Shown here piece after piece: positions 22,676 to 31,435 of a DNA stretch of 41,614 nt. Numbering within the stretch: position 1 is the first letter of the stretch; every line of letters starts with the position of its first letter. Where the stretch lies: positions 1 through 41,614 of the forward strand of contig CALXHT010000018.1 in NCBI GenBank assembly GCA_944388215.1, given 5' to 3'. Source of the stretch: an uncultured Gemmiger sp. (lineage in GTDB: Bacteria; Bacillota; Clostridia; Oscillospirales; Ruminococcaceae). The notes beneath the pieces are model-generated. The model made no database searches, was not told the origin of the DNA, and worked only from the letters and a program-made list of their open reading frames with translations. The translations under genes were made by a program, and so were the position numbers.

Positions 22676-23962
22676 ATGAGTCAGAATTATTCCATCAACA
22701 CCCTGTGCGTACAGGGCGGCTACCATCCCGGCAACGGCGAACCCCGCCAGATCCCCATCATCCAGAGCACCACCTTCAAATACGACAGCTCCGACGAGAT
22801 GGGCAAGCTGTTTGACCTGGAGGCCAGCGGCTACTTCTATTCCCGTCTGCAGAACCCCACCTGCGACACCGTGGCCGCCAAGATCACCGAGCTGGAGGGA
22901 GGCACCGCCGGCATGCTGACCAGCTCCGGCCAGGCCGCCAACTTCTTTGCGCTGTTCAACCTCTGCAACGCCGGTGACCACATCGTCTCCTCCAGCTCGA
23001 TCTACGGCGGCACCTTCAACCTGATCGCCGTCACCATGGCCAAGATGGGCATCACTGCCACCTTTGTCTCCCCCGACTGCACCGAGGAGGAGCTGGAAGC
23101 GGCCTTTACCCCCAACACCAAGGTGGTTTTCGGCGAGACCATCGCCAACCCCGCCCTGACCGTGCTGGACATTGAAAAGTTTGCCGCTGCGGCCCACCGT
23201 CACGGCGTGCCTCTGGTGGTGGACAACACCTTTGCCACCCCCATCAACTGCCGTCCCCTCTCCTGGGGCGCCGACATCGTCACCCACTCCACCACCAAAT
23301 ACATGGACGGCCACGGCGGCTGCGTGGGCGGTGCCATCGTGGACGGCGGCAAGTTTGACTGGATGGCCCATGCCGACAAGTTCCCCGGCCTGACCACCCC
23401 CGACGAGAGCTACCACGGCATCACCTATGCCGAGCGCTTCGGCAAGGAAGGCGCCTTCATCACCAAGGCCACTGCCCAGCTGATGCGTGACCTGGGCTGC
23501 GTCCAGAGCCCCATGAGCGCCTACATGCTCAACCTGGGCCTGGAGAGCCTGCATGTACGGATGGCCCGCCACTGTGAGAACGGCCAGGCGGTGGCGGAGT
23601 TCCTGGCTTCCCATCCCAAGATCGCCTACGTGAACTACTGCGGCCTGCCCGGCGACAAGTACCATGCCCTGGCCCAGAAGTATCTGCCCAACGGCTCCTG
23701 CGGTGTGGTCAGCTTCGGCGTCAAGGGCGGCCGTGAGGCGGCTGCCAACTTCATGGCTCACCTGAAGGTGGCCGCCATCGAGACCCACGTGGCTGACGCC
23801 CGCACCTGCTGCCTGCATCCCGCCAGCAGCACCCATCGTCAGATGAACGACGAACAGCTGATTGCCGCCGGCGTGCAGCCCGATCTGGTCCGCATGAGCT
23901 GCGGCCTGGAGGACAAGCGCGACCTGATCGCCGATATCGACCAGGCTCTGGCGCAGATCTGA
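22676..23962 (+). CDS. metY: O-acetylhomoserine sulfhydrylase
   Basis: A 428-residue PLP enzyme of the Cys/Met-metabolism family, making homocysteine from O-acetylhomoserine and sulfide. The PLP lysine is Lys208 in HSTTKYMDGHG. Other blocks are PIIQSTTFKYDSS, YSRLQNPTCD and the SSGQAANF loop; the length of about 430 and the FGKEGAFI insert fit MetY rather than cystathionine gamma-synthase (about 380). The ATG at 22676 has AAAAGGAG upstream; an earlier in-frame start lies in the leader. It is first in an operon with metA, whose predicted product is its substrate. Confidence 0.95.
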   Translation: MSQNYSINTLCVQGGYHPGNGEPRQIPIIQSTTFKYDSSDEMGKLFDLEASGYFYSRLQNPTCDTVAAKITELEGGTAGMLTSSGQAANFFALFNLCNAGDHIVSSSSIYGGTFNLIAVTMAKMGITATFVSPDCTEEELEAAFTPNTKVVFGETIANPALTVLDIEKFAAAAHRHGVPLVVDNTFATPINCRPLSWGADIVTHSTTKYMDGHGGCVGGAIVDGGKFDWMAHADKFPGLTTPDESYHGITYAERFGKEGAFITKATAQLMRDLGCVQSPMSAYMLNLGLESLHVRMARHCENGQAVAEFLASHPKIAYVNYCGLPGDKYHALAQKYLPNGSCGVVSFGVKGGREAAANFMAHLKVAAIETHVADARTCCLHPASSTHRQMNDEQLIAAGVQPDLVRMSCGLEDKRDLIADIDQALAQI

Positions 23963-23995
23963 TCCGTTCCGAAGTCTTGAAAAGGGAGCGATTCC

Positions 23996-24925
23996 ATGCC
24001 GCTGATTATACCCAAAGAACTGCCCGCCTATGACGAGCTCTCCCGGGAGAACGTCTTTGTCATGCACCGCGAGCGCGCGCAGAGCCAGAACATCCGGCCC
24101 CTGCGCATCCTGATCCTCAACCTGATGCCCACCAAGATCGTCACCGAGACCCAGCTGGCCCGCCTGCTGGCCAACAGCCCGCTGCAGGTACAGATCACCT
24201 TGCTGAAAACCGCCACCCACGACACCACCCACACCTCGCCGGAACACATGCAGGCCTTCTACAAGACCTTCGACGAGATCAAGGAGGAGCGTTTTGACGG
24301 CATGATCATCACCGGTGCGCCGATCGAGGACCTGGACTACCCCGATGTGGATTACTGGGATGAGCTGTGCAAGATCATGGACTACACCAAGACCAACGTC
24401 TACTCCACCATTCATCTGTGCTGGGGTGCGCTGGCAGGTCTTTACTATCATTTCGGCATTCCCAAGGTCCATCTGCCCCAGAAGATGTTTGGTGTCTTTG
24501 AGCATCGGGTGACGCGCCCCTCCAACCCGCTGGTCCGCGGCTTTGACGAGGTGTTCTACGCCCCCCACAGCCGGTGGGCAGGACTGGACCGGGCGGCCAT
24601 CGATGCCTGCCACGATCTGCGCATTCTCGCTGAGAGTGACGTGGCCGGGCCGATGCTGCTTTCCACCGAGTCCGGCCGTCAGATCTTTGTCATCGGCCAT
24701 CCCGAGTATGACAAATATACCCTGGACGCCGAATACAAGCGGGATGTGGCCGCCGGCAAGGAGATCCACGTTCCCTGCAATTACTACCCCGACGATGACC
24801 CCAGCCGCGACCCGCTGTTCCGCTGGCGCGCCCACGGGTATCTGCTATACACCAACTGGCTCAACTACTATGTCTATCAGGACACCCCCTACGACTTGAG
24901 CCAGCTGGAAGCCCTGAAGAAATAA
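23996..24925 (+). CDS. metA: Homoserine O-acetyltransferase (MetA fold)
   Basis: A 309-residue enzyme of the MetA family. The catalytic Cys142 (HLCWGALAG), His235 and Glu237 (IGHPEYD) sit at exactly the family's reference positions. Residue 111, which decides the acyl donor, is Glu (TGAPIEDLDY), the acetyl-CoA form known from Bacillus cereus, not Gly as in succinyl-CoA users. The enzyme should therefore make O-acetylhomoserine, the substrate of the metY product directly upstream. GGGAGC precedes the ATG. Many databases would label it a succinyltransferase by homology; the sequence argues against that. Confidence 0.95.
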   Translation: MPLIIPKELPAYDELSRENVFVMHRERAQSQNIRPLRILILNLMPTKIVTETQLARLLANSPLQVQITLLKTATHDTTHTSPEHMQAFYKTFDEIKEERFDGMIITGAPIEDLDYPDVDYWDELCKIMDYTKTNVYSTIHLCWGALAGLYYHFGIPKVHLPQKMFGVFEHRVTRPSNPLVRGFDEVFYAPHSRWAGLDRAAIDACHDLRILAESDVAGPMLLSTESGRQIFVIGHPEYDKYTLDAEYKRDVAAGKEIHVPCNYYPDDDPSRDPLFRWRAHGYLLYTNWLNYYVYQDTPYDLSQLEALKK

Positions 24926-24936
24926 GGAGTTCCGGC

Positions 24937-25725
24937 ATGGCCAAAATCAGCGCCTGTATTGTGGCGTACTGCGATTACGAGGAAGTCTGCGCCGCGGTTC
25001 GCAGCATTCTGCATCACACCCCCACGCCCGACTTTGCCCTCTATGTGGTGGACAACGGCAGCCCCGACGGCTGCGGCAAACAGCTGACGGACACCGATTT
25101 CGGCGATAAGCGGGTCACGGTATTGCCGCTGCCCCATAACATCGGTTTTGGCAAAGGGCACAACACCGTGCTGGACCGGCTGGAAAGCGACGTTCACTTC
25201 ATTCTGAACCCCGATATCCTGCTCACCGAAGACATCCTGGAGCCCATGGCCGACTGGCTGCTCTCCGTTCCCGGGGCGGCCATGGCCACACCGCAGCTGC
25301 GCTACCCCGACGGGCGGCTGCAGCATCTGCCCCGGCGCAAACCCACCCCCTGGCTGCTGCTGGCCCGCCAGCTGGCACCCAAGCTGGGCGGCGCTTTCCG
25401 CAGGGCCGACGAACACTATACCATGCAGGATGAAACGCTGACCGAGCCGCGGCGCATCGAGTTCTGCACCGGCAGTTTTATGGCGGTGCGCACCGACGTG
25501 CTGAAGAAGATCGGCGGGTTTGACCCGGCCTACTTCATGTATGTGGAGGATGCCGACCTGACCCAGAAGGTGCTGCGGGAGGGCACTGTCTGGCTGGCGC
25601 CGCAGTTTTCGGCCATACATGCCTGGCACCGCGCTCCCATGCGGGATGCCGGCAAATTCAAGATGCAGCTTCTGAGCATGGGACGGTATTTCCGGAAATG
25701 GGGCTGCGGAAAAGGCGAAGTTTGA
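24937..25725 (+). CDS. Family 2 glycosyltransferase (rhamnosyltransferase-like)
   Basis: A 262-residue inverting GT-A enzyme. The N-terminal ISACIVAYCDYEEV strand, YVVDNGSPDG and PHNIGFGKGHN bind the nucleotide sugar; LNPDI carries the Asp of the metal site; GSFMAVRTDVLKKIGGFD and YVEDADLTQKV complete the acceptor side as in WbbL/RfbF rhamnosyltransferases. No membrane segment is seen. AAGGAG lies 7 bases before the ATG, and only 11 bases separate it from metA, so it is co-transcribed with the methionine genes. It probably adds a sugar to a surface polysaccharide; donor and acceptor are unknown. Confidence 0.88.
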   Translation: MAKISACIVAYCDYEEVCAAVRSILHHTPTPDFALYVVDNGSPDGCGKQLTDTDFGDKRVTVLPLPHNIGFGKGHNTVLDRLESDVHFILNPDILLTEDILEPMADWLLSVPGAAMATPQLRYPDGRLQHLPRRKPTPWLLLARQLAPKLGGAFRRADEHYTMQDETLTEPRRIEFCTGSFMAVRTDVLKKIGGFDPAYFMYVEDADLTQKVLREGTVWLAPQFSAIHAWHRAPMRDAGKFKMQLLSMGRYFRKWGCGKGEV

Positions 25726-25728
25726 GTC

Positions 25729-25758
25729 TTGACAAACTTTGCCCGAATATGCTACAGT
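25729..25758 (+). promoter_or_regulatory. Promoter of the ZTP riboswitch-fhs unit
   Basis: A consensus TTGACA (25729-25734) and TACAGT (25753-25758) are separated by 18 bases, placed immediately after the glycosyltransferase stop and just before the riboswitch aptamer. Confidence 0.8.
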
Positions 25759-25765
25759 AACGATA

Positions 25766-25878
25766 GCAGGCTGCTGACCGACGGATTTGTGGGGATTACC
25801 ACAGGGGAGGCAGCTGAAGAAAAAGCCGACCGTCTGGGCTGCATGCACTGAAGCAGGTGTATGCAGCCCTTTGTTTTT
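25766..25878 (+). promoter_or_regulatory. ZTP (pfl motif) riboswitch with terminator, upstream of formate-THF ligase
   Basis: The pfl-motif core is visible: ACCACAGGGGAGG (25798-25810) and GCCGACCGTCTGGGC (25825-25839). GACGG (25780-25784) can pair with CCGTC (25830-25834) as the long-range helix. The last aptamer bases GGGC start a terminator: GGGCTGCATGCAC (25836-25848) with GTGTATGCAGCCC (25857-25869), then TTTGTTTTT. ZTP or ZMP, which builds up when 10-formyl-THF is short, should stabilise the aptamer and prevent termination, raising fhs expression. This is the textbook gene partner of the class. Confidence 0.93.
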
Positions 25879-25900
25879 ATCACCACAGGAGGAATTGCGT

Positions 25901-27562
25901 ATGTTGAGCGACATCGAAATTGCACAGGCTGCCGAAATGAAGCCCATCACCGAGATTGCGGCCAAGCTGGGCCTGCAGGGACAGAGCGTTATCCCCTACG
26001 GCCACTACAAGGCCAAGATCGACCATAAGCTGGCCAAGGGCGACGGTCCCGAGGGCAAGCTGATCCTGGTCACGGCCATCAGCCCCACCCCCGCCGGCGA
26101 AGGCAAGACCACCACCAGCGTAGGGCTGGCGGACGCCATGAACGCACTGGGCAAAAAGACGATGCTCTGCCTGCGTGAGCCCTCCCTGGGCCCCGTCTTC
26201 GGCATCAAGGGCGGCGCGGCCGGCGGCGGCTATGCCCAGGTCGTGCCCATGGAGGATATCAACCTCCACTTTACCGGCGACATCCACGCCATCGGCACCG
26301 CCAACAACCTGCTGGCGGCCATGATCGACAACTCCATCCAGCAGGGCAACCCGCTGAACATCGATCCCCGCCGCATCACCTGGAAGCGCTGCATGGATAT
26401 GAACGACCGGCAGCTCCGCTTCATCGTGGACGGCCTGGGCGGCAAGGTCAACGGCACCCCCCGGGAGGACGGCTTCGACATCACCGTAGCCAGCGAGGTC
26501 ATGGCTATCTTCTGCCTGGCCACCGACCTGGAGGACCTGAAGGCACGGCTGTCCCGCATTGTCTGTGCCTACACCTATGACGGCAAGCCCGTCACTGCCG
26601 GTCAGATCGGCGCTGCCGGTGCCATGACCGCCCTGCTCAAGGACGCCCTGGATCCCAACCTGGTCCAGACCCTGGAGCACAACCCCGCCATCATCCACGG
26701 CGGCCCCTTCGCCAACATCGCCCACGGCTGCAACAGCGTCATCGCCACCAAGCTGAGCCTGAAACTGGCGGACTACGTGGTGACCGAGGCCGGCTTCGGC
26801 GCCGACCTGGGTGCCGAGAAGTTCCTGGACATCAAGTGCCGCTATGCGGGGCTGCATCCCTCCGCCGTGGTTCTGGTGGCCACCGTGCGCGCCCTGAAAT
26901 CCCACGGCGGTGTGGCCAAGCCTGATCTGAGCAAGCCCAACGCCGAGGCTGTCAAGGCCGGTTCTGTGAACCTGGCCCGCCACATCGAGAATATGCGCAA
27001 CTTCGGCCTGCCGGTCTGCGTGGCCATCAACGCCTTCCCCACCGACACCCAGGAAGAGATGGATGTCATCTACGAGGTCTGCCAGAAGGCCGGTGTGCCC
27101 TGCGCCCTCTCCGAGGTCTTCGCCAAGGGCGGCGAGGGCGGCAAAGCCCTGGCCGAGACCGTCCTGTCCATCCTGGACGACAATGCCAAGGTCAACTACA
27201 CCTACGAACTGAGCGCTTCCCTGCCCGAGAAGATCGAAGCCGTCGCCAAGAAGATCTACCGCGCCGGCGGTGTTTCCTACAGCGCCGCGGCCCAGAAGAC
27301 GCTGGCCGAACTGGAAACCATGGGCTACAGCAACCTGCCGGTCTGCATTGCCAAGACCCAGTACTCCTTCAGCGACAACGCCAAGCTCATCGCTGCCCCC
27401 GAGGGATTCACCCTCAACGTGCGGGAGATCCGCCTGTCGGCCGGGGCCGGCTTTGTGGTGGTAGTCTGCGGCAGCATCATGACGATGCCCGGCCTGCCCA
27501 AGCACCCCGCCGCCATGGACATTGATGTGGATGCCCACGGCAAGATCACCGGTCTGTTCTGA
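25901..27562 (+). CDS. fhs: Formate-tetrahydrofolate ligase
   Basis: A 553-residue enzyme making 10-formyl-THF from formate, THF and ATP. Seen are the [12 protein letters not shown] nucleotide loop (residues 61-72), [20 protein letters not shown], the FTGDIHAI stretch and [13 protein letters not shown], all diagnostic of Fhs; the length is standard. The ATG at 25901 was chosen because ACAGGAGG lies upstream; an open frame before it is the riboswitch leader. Its product is the one-carbon donor for PurN and AICAR formyltransferase, encoded further right, which explains the ZTP control. Confidence 0.97.
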   Translation: MLSDIEIAQAAEMKPITEIAAKLGLQGQSVIPYGHYKAKIDHKLAKGDGPEGKLILVTAISPTPAGEGKTTTSVGLADAMNALGKKTMLCLREPSLGPVFGIKGGAAGGGYAQVVPMEDINLHFTGDIHAIGTANNLLAAMIDNSIQQGNPLNIDPRRITWKRCMDMNDRQLRFIVDGLGGKVNGTPREDGFDITVASEVMAIFCLATDLEDLKARLSRIVCAYTYDGKPVTAGQIGAAGAMTALLKDALDPNLVQTLEHNPAIIHGGPFANIAHGCNSVIATKLSLKLADYVVTEAGFGADLGAEKFLDIKCRYAGLHPSAVVLVATVRALKSHGGVAKPDLSKPNAEAVKAGSVNLARHIENMRNFGLPVCVAINAFPTDTQEEMDVIYEVCQKAGVPCALSEVFAKGGEGGKALAETVLSILDDNAKVNYTYELSASLPEKIEAVAKKIYRAGGVSYSAAAQKTLAELETMGYSNLPVCIAKTQYSFSDNAKLIAAPEGFTLNVREIRLSAGAGFVVVVCGSIMTMPGLPKHPAAMDIDVDAHGKITGLF

Positions 27563-27581
27563 TTGTTCCTCTGTCACACGC

Positions 27582-27615
27582 AAAAGGAGCCTGCCCCCAG
27601 GGGCAGGCTCCTTTT
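27582..27615. terminator. Bidirectional terminator between fhs and the PsiE-like gene
   Basis: AAAAGGAGCCTGCC (27582-27595) pairs with GGCAGGCTCCTTTT (27602-27615) around a short loop and is followed by GGTTTTT. A- and T-tracts at both ends suit the two convergent genes, which end at 27562 and 27627. Confidence 0.92.
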
Positions 27616-27626
27616 GGTTTTTGCGG

Positions 27627-28157
27627 TTACAGCTTGTCCTTCTCGTCTCCCAGTTCCCGGCCTTCCTCTTCGTCCGGCGAATACAGATGCGCCAGGTCGG
27701 GGGCAATCTGCCCGCCGGGCATCTTCTGGCCGAAGGACGGCACAAAGAAGAAGCGCCGGATGATGAAGATCAGCGCAATCGCTGCCACGCTGACCAGGTT
27801 CTGCACGGCATCCTCGTGCCCCACAATCATGTGGCGGGCGATGGCATACAAAAGCACCTCCAGCACACTGCCGGGGCTGTGCTTGGCCAGCATCTTGATG
27901 AACTCGATACCGATCACAATGTCCAGCGCGCGGGTAAGGAAGTTGTACACTTCCACATCGTTGCCATCCACGATAAGCCCCGGCATCCACTGCACCAGCG
28001 GCACAACACTGAACAGCAACCCCACCAGCACAATGCCGGACAGCACCACTTCCAGGATGCCCGCCGCCTCGGCGATCTGGTCCCGGAAGATCCGTTTGAC
28101 ACGCTCCTCCTTGCCGTGCAGCGCTATGTCCTCTGTGCAATTTTTGGGTTGTTCCAT
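27627..28157 (-). CDS. PsiE-like four-helix membrane protein
   Basis: A 176-residue protein with about four hydrophobic segments in residues 25-150 and the PsiE-family block KHSPGSVLEVLLYAIARHMI followed by AAIALIFIIRRFFF. PsiE in E. coli is a phosphate-starvation-inducible membrane protein of unknown activity; no function is assigned beyond that. The cytoplasmic tail is acidic (SPDEEEGREL). The ATG at 28157 has AGAGAGGAAC upstream; an extended frame to 28346 has no site. It stands alone, convergent with fhs and divergent from the purine operon. Confidence 0.75.
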   Translation of the reverse strand: MEQPKNCTEDIALHGKEERVKRIFRDQIAEAAGILEVVLSGIVLVGLLFSVVPLVQWMPGLIVDGNDVEVYNFLTRALDIVIGIEFIKMLAKHSPGSVLEVLLYAIARHMIVGHEDAVQNLVSVAAIALIFIIRRFFFVPSFGQKMPGGQIAPDLAHLYSPDEEEGRELGDEKDKL

Positions 28158-28194
28158 GAATTCTGTTCCTCTCTTCGGGAGAGTGATTTTTCTT

Positions 28195-28203
28195 ATTATA
28201 CCA
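28195..28203 (-). promoter_or_regulatory. Extended -10 promoter of the PsiE-like gene
   Basis: On the minus strand, TGGTATAAT is a TG-extended -10 box (TATAAT at 28200-28195) about 38 bases before the start codon. No good -35 is seen, as is usual for such promoters. Confidence 0.55.
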
Positions 28204-28379
28204 TATCCCGTTCCGGGACGCCATCCCCTCTTTCCTGCCATTTTGATAAAGTCATACCTTATCGCTTTTGTTCCCATCAAAAACGACAAAAAGCAACAGG
28301 GAAAATCCTCTTCCCGCCGTTTTTTGGCTGAAAAAACCGCTTTCATCTTGCTTTTTTATCGTTTACGCCTTACACTGAT

Positions 28380-28408
28380 TTTACAAGGGTACTTTACTTC
28401 TTTATATA
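28380..28408 (+). promoter_or_regulatory. Probable promoter of the purine operon
   Basis: TTTACA (28380-28385), a 17-base spacer and TATATA (28403-28408) give a leader of about 155 bases before purE. Alternatives further upstream are weaker. Confidence 0.55.
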
Positions 28409-28429
28409 AAGGGGGATCTTCCGTGCAAG

Positions 28430-28540
28430 ACTCGCTGATGCGTCTTGGAATTATTCACGGGTTCTTTGTACCCCGCATGCCGTATTCGTATATCCGAACA
28501 GCGCAGTGTACCGTTTTGCCGGCCGCTGCGCTCTTTTCGT
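28430..28540 (+). promoter_or_regulatory. Structured purE leader with a terminator-like hairpin
   Basis: The leader can fold as CCGTG/CACGG enclosing CAAGAC/GTCTTG, then GGGT/ACCC. AGCGCAG (28500-28506) pairs with CTGCGCT (28526-28532), followed by CTTTTCGT, like an attenuator. It does not match the purine, PRPP, THF or ZTP aptamers that I know. An unknown sensor or protein-controlled attenuation is possible. Confidence 0.4.
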
Positions 28541-28570
28541 CTGGCGTGTAATCAGGAAAGGAGCTTACCA

Positions 28571-29068
28571 ATGAAAAAAGTAGCGATCATTATGGGTTCT
28601 GACAGCGACTGGGCTGTGGTCAAGGGAGCCTGCACTGTACTGAAGGATTTTGGTGTCCCCTATGAGGCGCACATCCTCTCGGCCCATCGTACGCCCGAAG
28701 CAGCCTCCGCCTTTGCCAAGGCCGCCCGTGCCAACGGCTACGGCGTCATTCTGTGTGCCGCCGGTATGGCCGCCCATCTGGCCGGCGCCTTTGCCGCCAA
28801 CACCACCCTGCCGGTGGTGGGCATTCCCATGAAGGGCGGCGCCCTGGACGGCCTGGATGCCCTGCTGGCCACCGTGCAGATGCCCAGCGGCTTCCCCGTG
28901 GCTACCGTTGCCCTGAACGGCGCCAAGAACGCCGCCTACCTGGCCGTGGCCATCCTGGCGGTTTCTGATGAGGAGCTGGCCGCCAAGCTGGAGAAATTCC
29001 GTGCCGACACCGCTGCGGCCATCGCCAAGAAGGACGCCGCCATCGCCGCTGAAGCTGCCGCGATGTAA
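28571..29068 (+). CDS. purE: 5-(carboxyamino)imidazole ribonucleotide mutase / AIR carboxylase
   Basis: A 165-residue enzyme for the carboxylation step giving CAIR. The N-terminal IIMGSDSDW loop and LSAHRTPE match PurE. The third block reads [11 protein letters not shown] where class I enzymes usually read GGAAHLPG, and the C-terminus has [13 protein letters not shown]. The ATG at 28571 has AAAGGAGC upstream. No purK is in the window, so either N5-CAIR synthetase is elsewhere or this PurE carboxylates AIR directly with CO2 (class II behaviour). The sequence alone does not settle this. First gene of the purine operon. Confidence 0.93.
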   Translation: MKKVAIIMGSDSDWAVVKGACTVLKDFGVPYEAHILSAHRTPEAASAFAKAARANGYGVILCAAGMAAHLAGAFAANTTLPVVGIPMKGGALDGLDALLATVQMPSGFPVATVALNGAKNAAYLAVAILAVSDEELAAKLEKFRADTAAAIAKKDAAIAAEAAAM

Positions 29069-29076
29069 ACAAATTC

Positions 29077-29105
29077 TTGCACACCGACACAAAACGGGGT
29101 ACAAT
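29077..29105 (+). promoter_or_regulatory. Internal promoter upstream of purC
   Basis: TTGCAC (29077-29082), a 17-base spacer and TACAAT (29100-29105) lie in the 91-base gap between purE and purC, so the rest of the operon can be transcribed apart from purE. Confidence 0.65.
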
Positions 29106-29159
29106 AAAATTGCAGTTGTACACTCGTTTTTATACACTACATAAAAGGGAGCGTTTATC

Positions 29160-29873
29160 ATGAAATACGAAGTTAAAGAGCAGATGTACGAAGGCAAGGC
29201 CAAGCAGGTTTTCGCTACCAGCGACCCCGCCATTGTGATGGTTCACTATAAGGACGATGCCACCGCCGGCGACGGCGAAAAGAAGGGCACCATCCGCGAC
29301 AAGGGCATTGTGAACAACAAGCTGTCCAACGCCCTGATGCAGAAGCTGGAAAAGGAAGGCATCCCCACCCACTATGTGGAGGAGATCAACGACCGCGACA
29401 CCTTCGTGAAGAAGGTGGAGATCGTGCCGCTGGAGGTCATCATCCGCAACGTCGCCGCCGGCCACTTCAGCCTGCGCATGGGCGTGCCCGAGGGTACTCC
29501 CTTCAAGACCCCCATCCTGGAGTTCAGCTACAAGAACGACGATCTGCATGACCCGTTCATCAACCACTACTACGCCCTGGCACTGGATCTGGCCACCCAG
29601 GAGGAGATCGACACCATCACCAAGTACTCCTTCAAGATCAACGAGATCCTCAAGAAGATCCTGCTGGATGCCAACATCCGCCTGATCGACTTCAAGTTGG
29701 AGTTCGGCCGCCTGCCCGACGGCACCATCATCCTGGCCGACGAGATCAGCCCCGACACCTGCCGTTTCTGGGATGCCACCACCGGCGCCCATCTGGACAA
29801 GGATCTGTTCCGCCGCGATATGGGCGGCGAGGCCGATGCCTATCAGGAAGTCATGAAGCGCCTGCTGGGCTGA
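29160..29873 (+). CDS. purC: SAICAR synthetase
   Basis: A 237-residue enzyme joining CAIR and aspartate with ATP. Seen are EGKAKQVF, the KKGTIRDKGIVNNKLS stretch, VPLEVIIRNVAAGHFS, and the LEFGR and DEISPDTCRFWD motifs that bind ATP-Mg and aspartate. Length and order of motifs are standard. AAAAGGGAG precedes the ATG, and purF follows after 26 bases. Confidence 0.97.
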   Translation: MKYEVKEQMYEGKAKQVFATSDPAIVMVHYKDDATAGDGEKKGTIRDKGIVNNKLSNALMQKLEKEGIPTHYVEEINDRDTFVKKVEIVPLEVIIRNVAAGHFSLRMGVPEGTPFKTPILEFSYKNDDLHDPFINHYYALALDLATQEEIDTITKYSFKINEILKKILLDANIRLIDFKLEFGRLPDGTIILADEISPDTCRFWDATTGAHLDKDLFRRDMGGEADAYQEVMKRLLG

Positions 29874-29899
29874 TCTGAGAAAACGGAGCAAAAAGCGGA

Positions 29900-31372
29900 A
29901 TGAGTGAAATTTCCCAATATACCGAGTCGCTGCATGAAGAATGCGGTGTCTTCGGCATCTATGACAAGACCGGCGAGACCGACATGGTCAGCGCCGTATA
30001 CAGCGCCCTCTACGCCCTGCAGCACCGCGGCCAGGAGAGCTGCGGCATCGCGCTGAATGTGGACGGCGTGCTGTCCGGCCACCGCGACCTGGGCCTTGTC
30101 AGCGAAGTCTTTACCAAGCGCGTGCTGGAGGAGTTGCCCCACGGCGCCAAGATGGCCACCGGCCATGTGCGCTACGCCACCGCCGGTCAGCGCAGCCGTT
30201 CCAACGCCCAGCCCATGATCCTGCATCACTGCAAGGGCGCCATGGCTGTCTGCCACAACGGCAATCTGGTCAACGCCCCCAAGCTGCGGCGCAAGCTGGA
30301 GATGAGCGGTTCCATCTTCCACGGCACCTCGGACACCGAGGTCATCGCCTACCTGCTGACCCAGAACCGTCTGCTGACCCCCAACATCGAGATGGCGGTC
30401 AGCCGTACGATGGATGAGATCGAGGGCGCCTACAGTCTGGTCATCATGACCCACACCAAGCTCATCGCGGCGCGCGACCCCCACGGGTTCCGTCCGCTGT
30501 GCATCGGCGAGCTGCCCAACGGCAGCGGGTACGCCTTTGCCAGCGAGTCCTGCGCCCTGGATGCGGTGGGTGCCAAGTTTGTGCGGGATGTGCGTCCCGG
30601 TGAGATCGTCATCGCTGACCACGACGGTCTGCGCTGCATCGACACCCACTGCGGCACAGCCCCCCATACCATGTGTGTCTTTGAGTACATCTATTTTGCC
30701 CGTCCGGATTCCGTGCTGGAGGGCACCTGCGTCCATGAAGCCCGGCTGCAGGCCGGCCGTTTCCTGGCCCAGGAGCATCCCGTGGAAGCGGATGTGGTCA
30801 TCGGTGCGCCGGACTCCGGCCTGGACGCCGCGCTGGGATATGCCCAGGAGAGCGGCATCCCCTACGGCATCGGCTTTATCAAGAACAAGTACGTGGGCCG
30901 CACCTTCATCCAGGGCAGCCAGGCCCAGCGCGAGAACAGCGTGCGCATCAAGCTCAACGCCATTGAGTCCACCGTGCGCGGCAAACGCGTTGTGCTGGTG
31001 GACGACTCCATTGTGCGCGGCACCACCAGCGCCCGGACCATCCGCCTGCTGCGGGAGGCCGGCGCCAAGGAAGTGCACTACCGCATCAGCGCACCGCCCT
31101 TTGCCCATCCCTGCTACTTCGGCACCGATATTCCCGACGAAAAGCAGCTGATCGCCACCGGTCATACCGTGGAGGAGATCAACAAGCTGGTGGGATCCGA
31201 TACGCTGGGCTACCTGAGCATCGAGCATGTGCAGCAGCTGGCCATTCACAGCCGCTGCGGTTTCTGTGTCGGCTGCTTCACCGGCCATTACCCCGTGGAT
31301 CCGCCCCAGGAAACGATGGATATCGTCTACGACAAACCGCTGAGCATTTCCAATCCGAACAAAAAACTGTGA
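29900..31372 (+). CDS. purF: Amidophosphoribosyltransferase (glutamine PRPP amidotransferase)
   Basis: A 490-residue enzyme for the committed step of purine synthesis. The N-terminal Ntn-glutaminase starts at Cys15 (EECGVFGIYD), so a 14-residue propeptide must be removed, as in the Bacillus-type enzyme. Four cysteines placed like those of the Bacillus 4Fe-4S cluster are visible (TMCVFEY, AHPCYFG, RCGFCVGC). The PRPP loop reads VVLVDDSIVRGTT. The iron-sulfur form is oxygen-sensitive, which suits an anaerobe. CGGAG precedes the ATG weakly. It is followed by purM after 63 bases. Confidence 0.97.
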   Translation: MSEISQYTESLHEECGVFGIYDKTGETDMVSAVYSALYALQHRGQESCGIALNVDGVLSGHRDLGLVSEVFTKRVLEELPHGAKMATGHVRYATAGQRSRSNAQPMILHHCKGAMAVCHNGNLVNAPKLRRKLEMSGSIFHGTSDTEVIAYLLTQNRLLTPNIEMAVSRTMDEIEGAYSLVIMTHTKLIAARDPHGFRPLCIGELPNGSGYAFASESCALDAVGAKFVRDVRPGEIVIADHDGLRCIDTHCGTAPHTMCVFEYIYFARPDSVLEGTCVHEARLQAGRFLAQEHPVEADVVIGAPDSGLDAALGYAQESGIPYGIGFIKNKYVGRTFIQGSQAQRENSVRIKLNAIESTVRGKRVVLVDDSIVRGTTSARTIRLLREAGAKEVHYRISAPPFAHPCYFGTDIPDEKQLIATGHTVEEINKLVGSDTLGYLSIEHVQQLAIHSRCGFCVGCFTGHYPVDPPQETMDIVYDKPLSISNPNKKL

Positions 31373-31435
31373 CCGGTCTGCGGCCCCTGCACCGCGTCCG
31401 CGTCCTTTGCAACTACACCCGATAGGAGTACCGAC

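Noticed and set aside
22499-24835. A 778-codon minus-strand open frame opposite metY and metA
   Set aside because: Antisense to genes with catalytic residues in place, and its composition is unlike a protein.
24937-25725. A role for the glycosyltransferase in methionine synthesis
   Set aside because: All motifs are those of GT2 sugar transfer; only the gene order suggests a link.
28409-28570. Purine (guanine/adenine) riboswitch before purE
   Set aside because: The three-way-junction core and conserved loop sequences of that class are absent.
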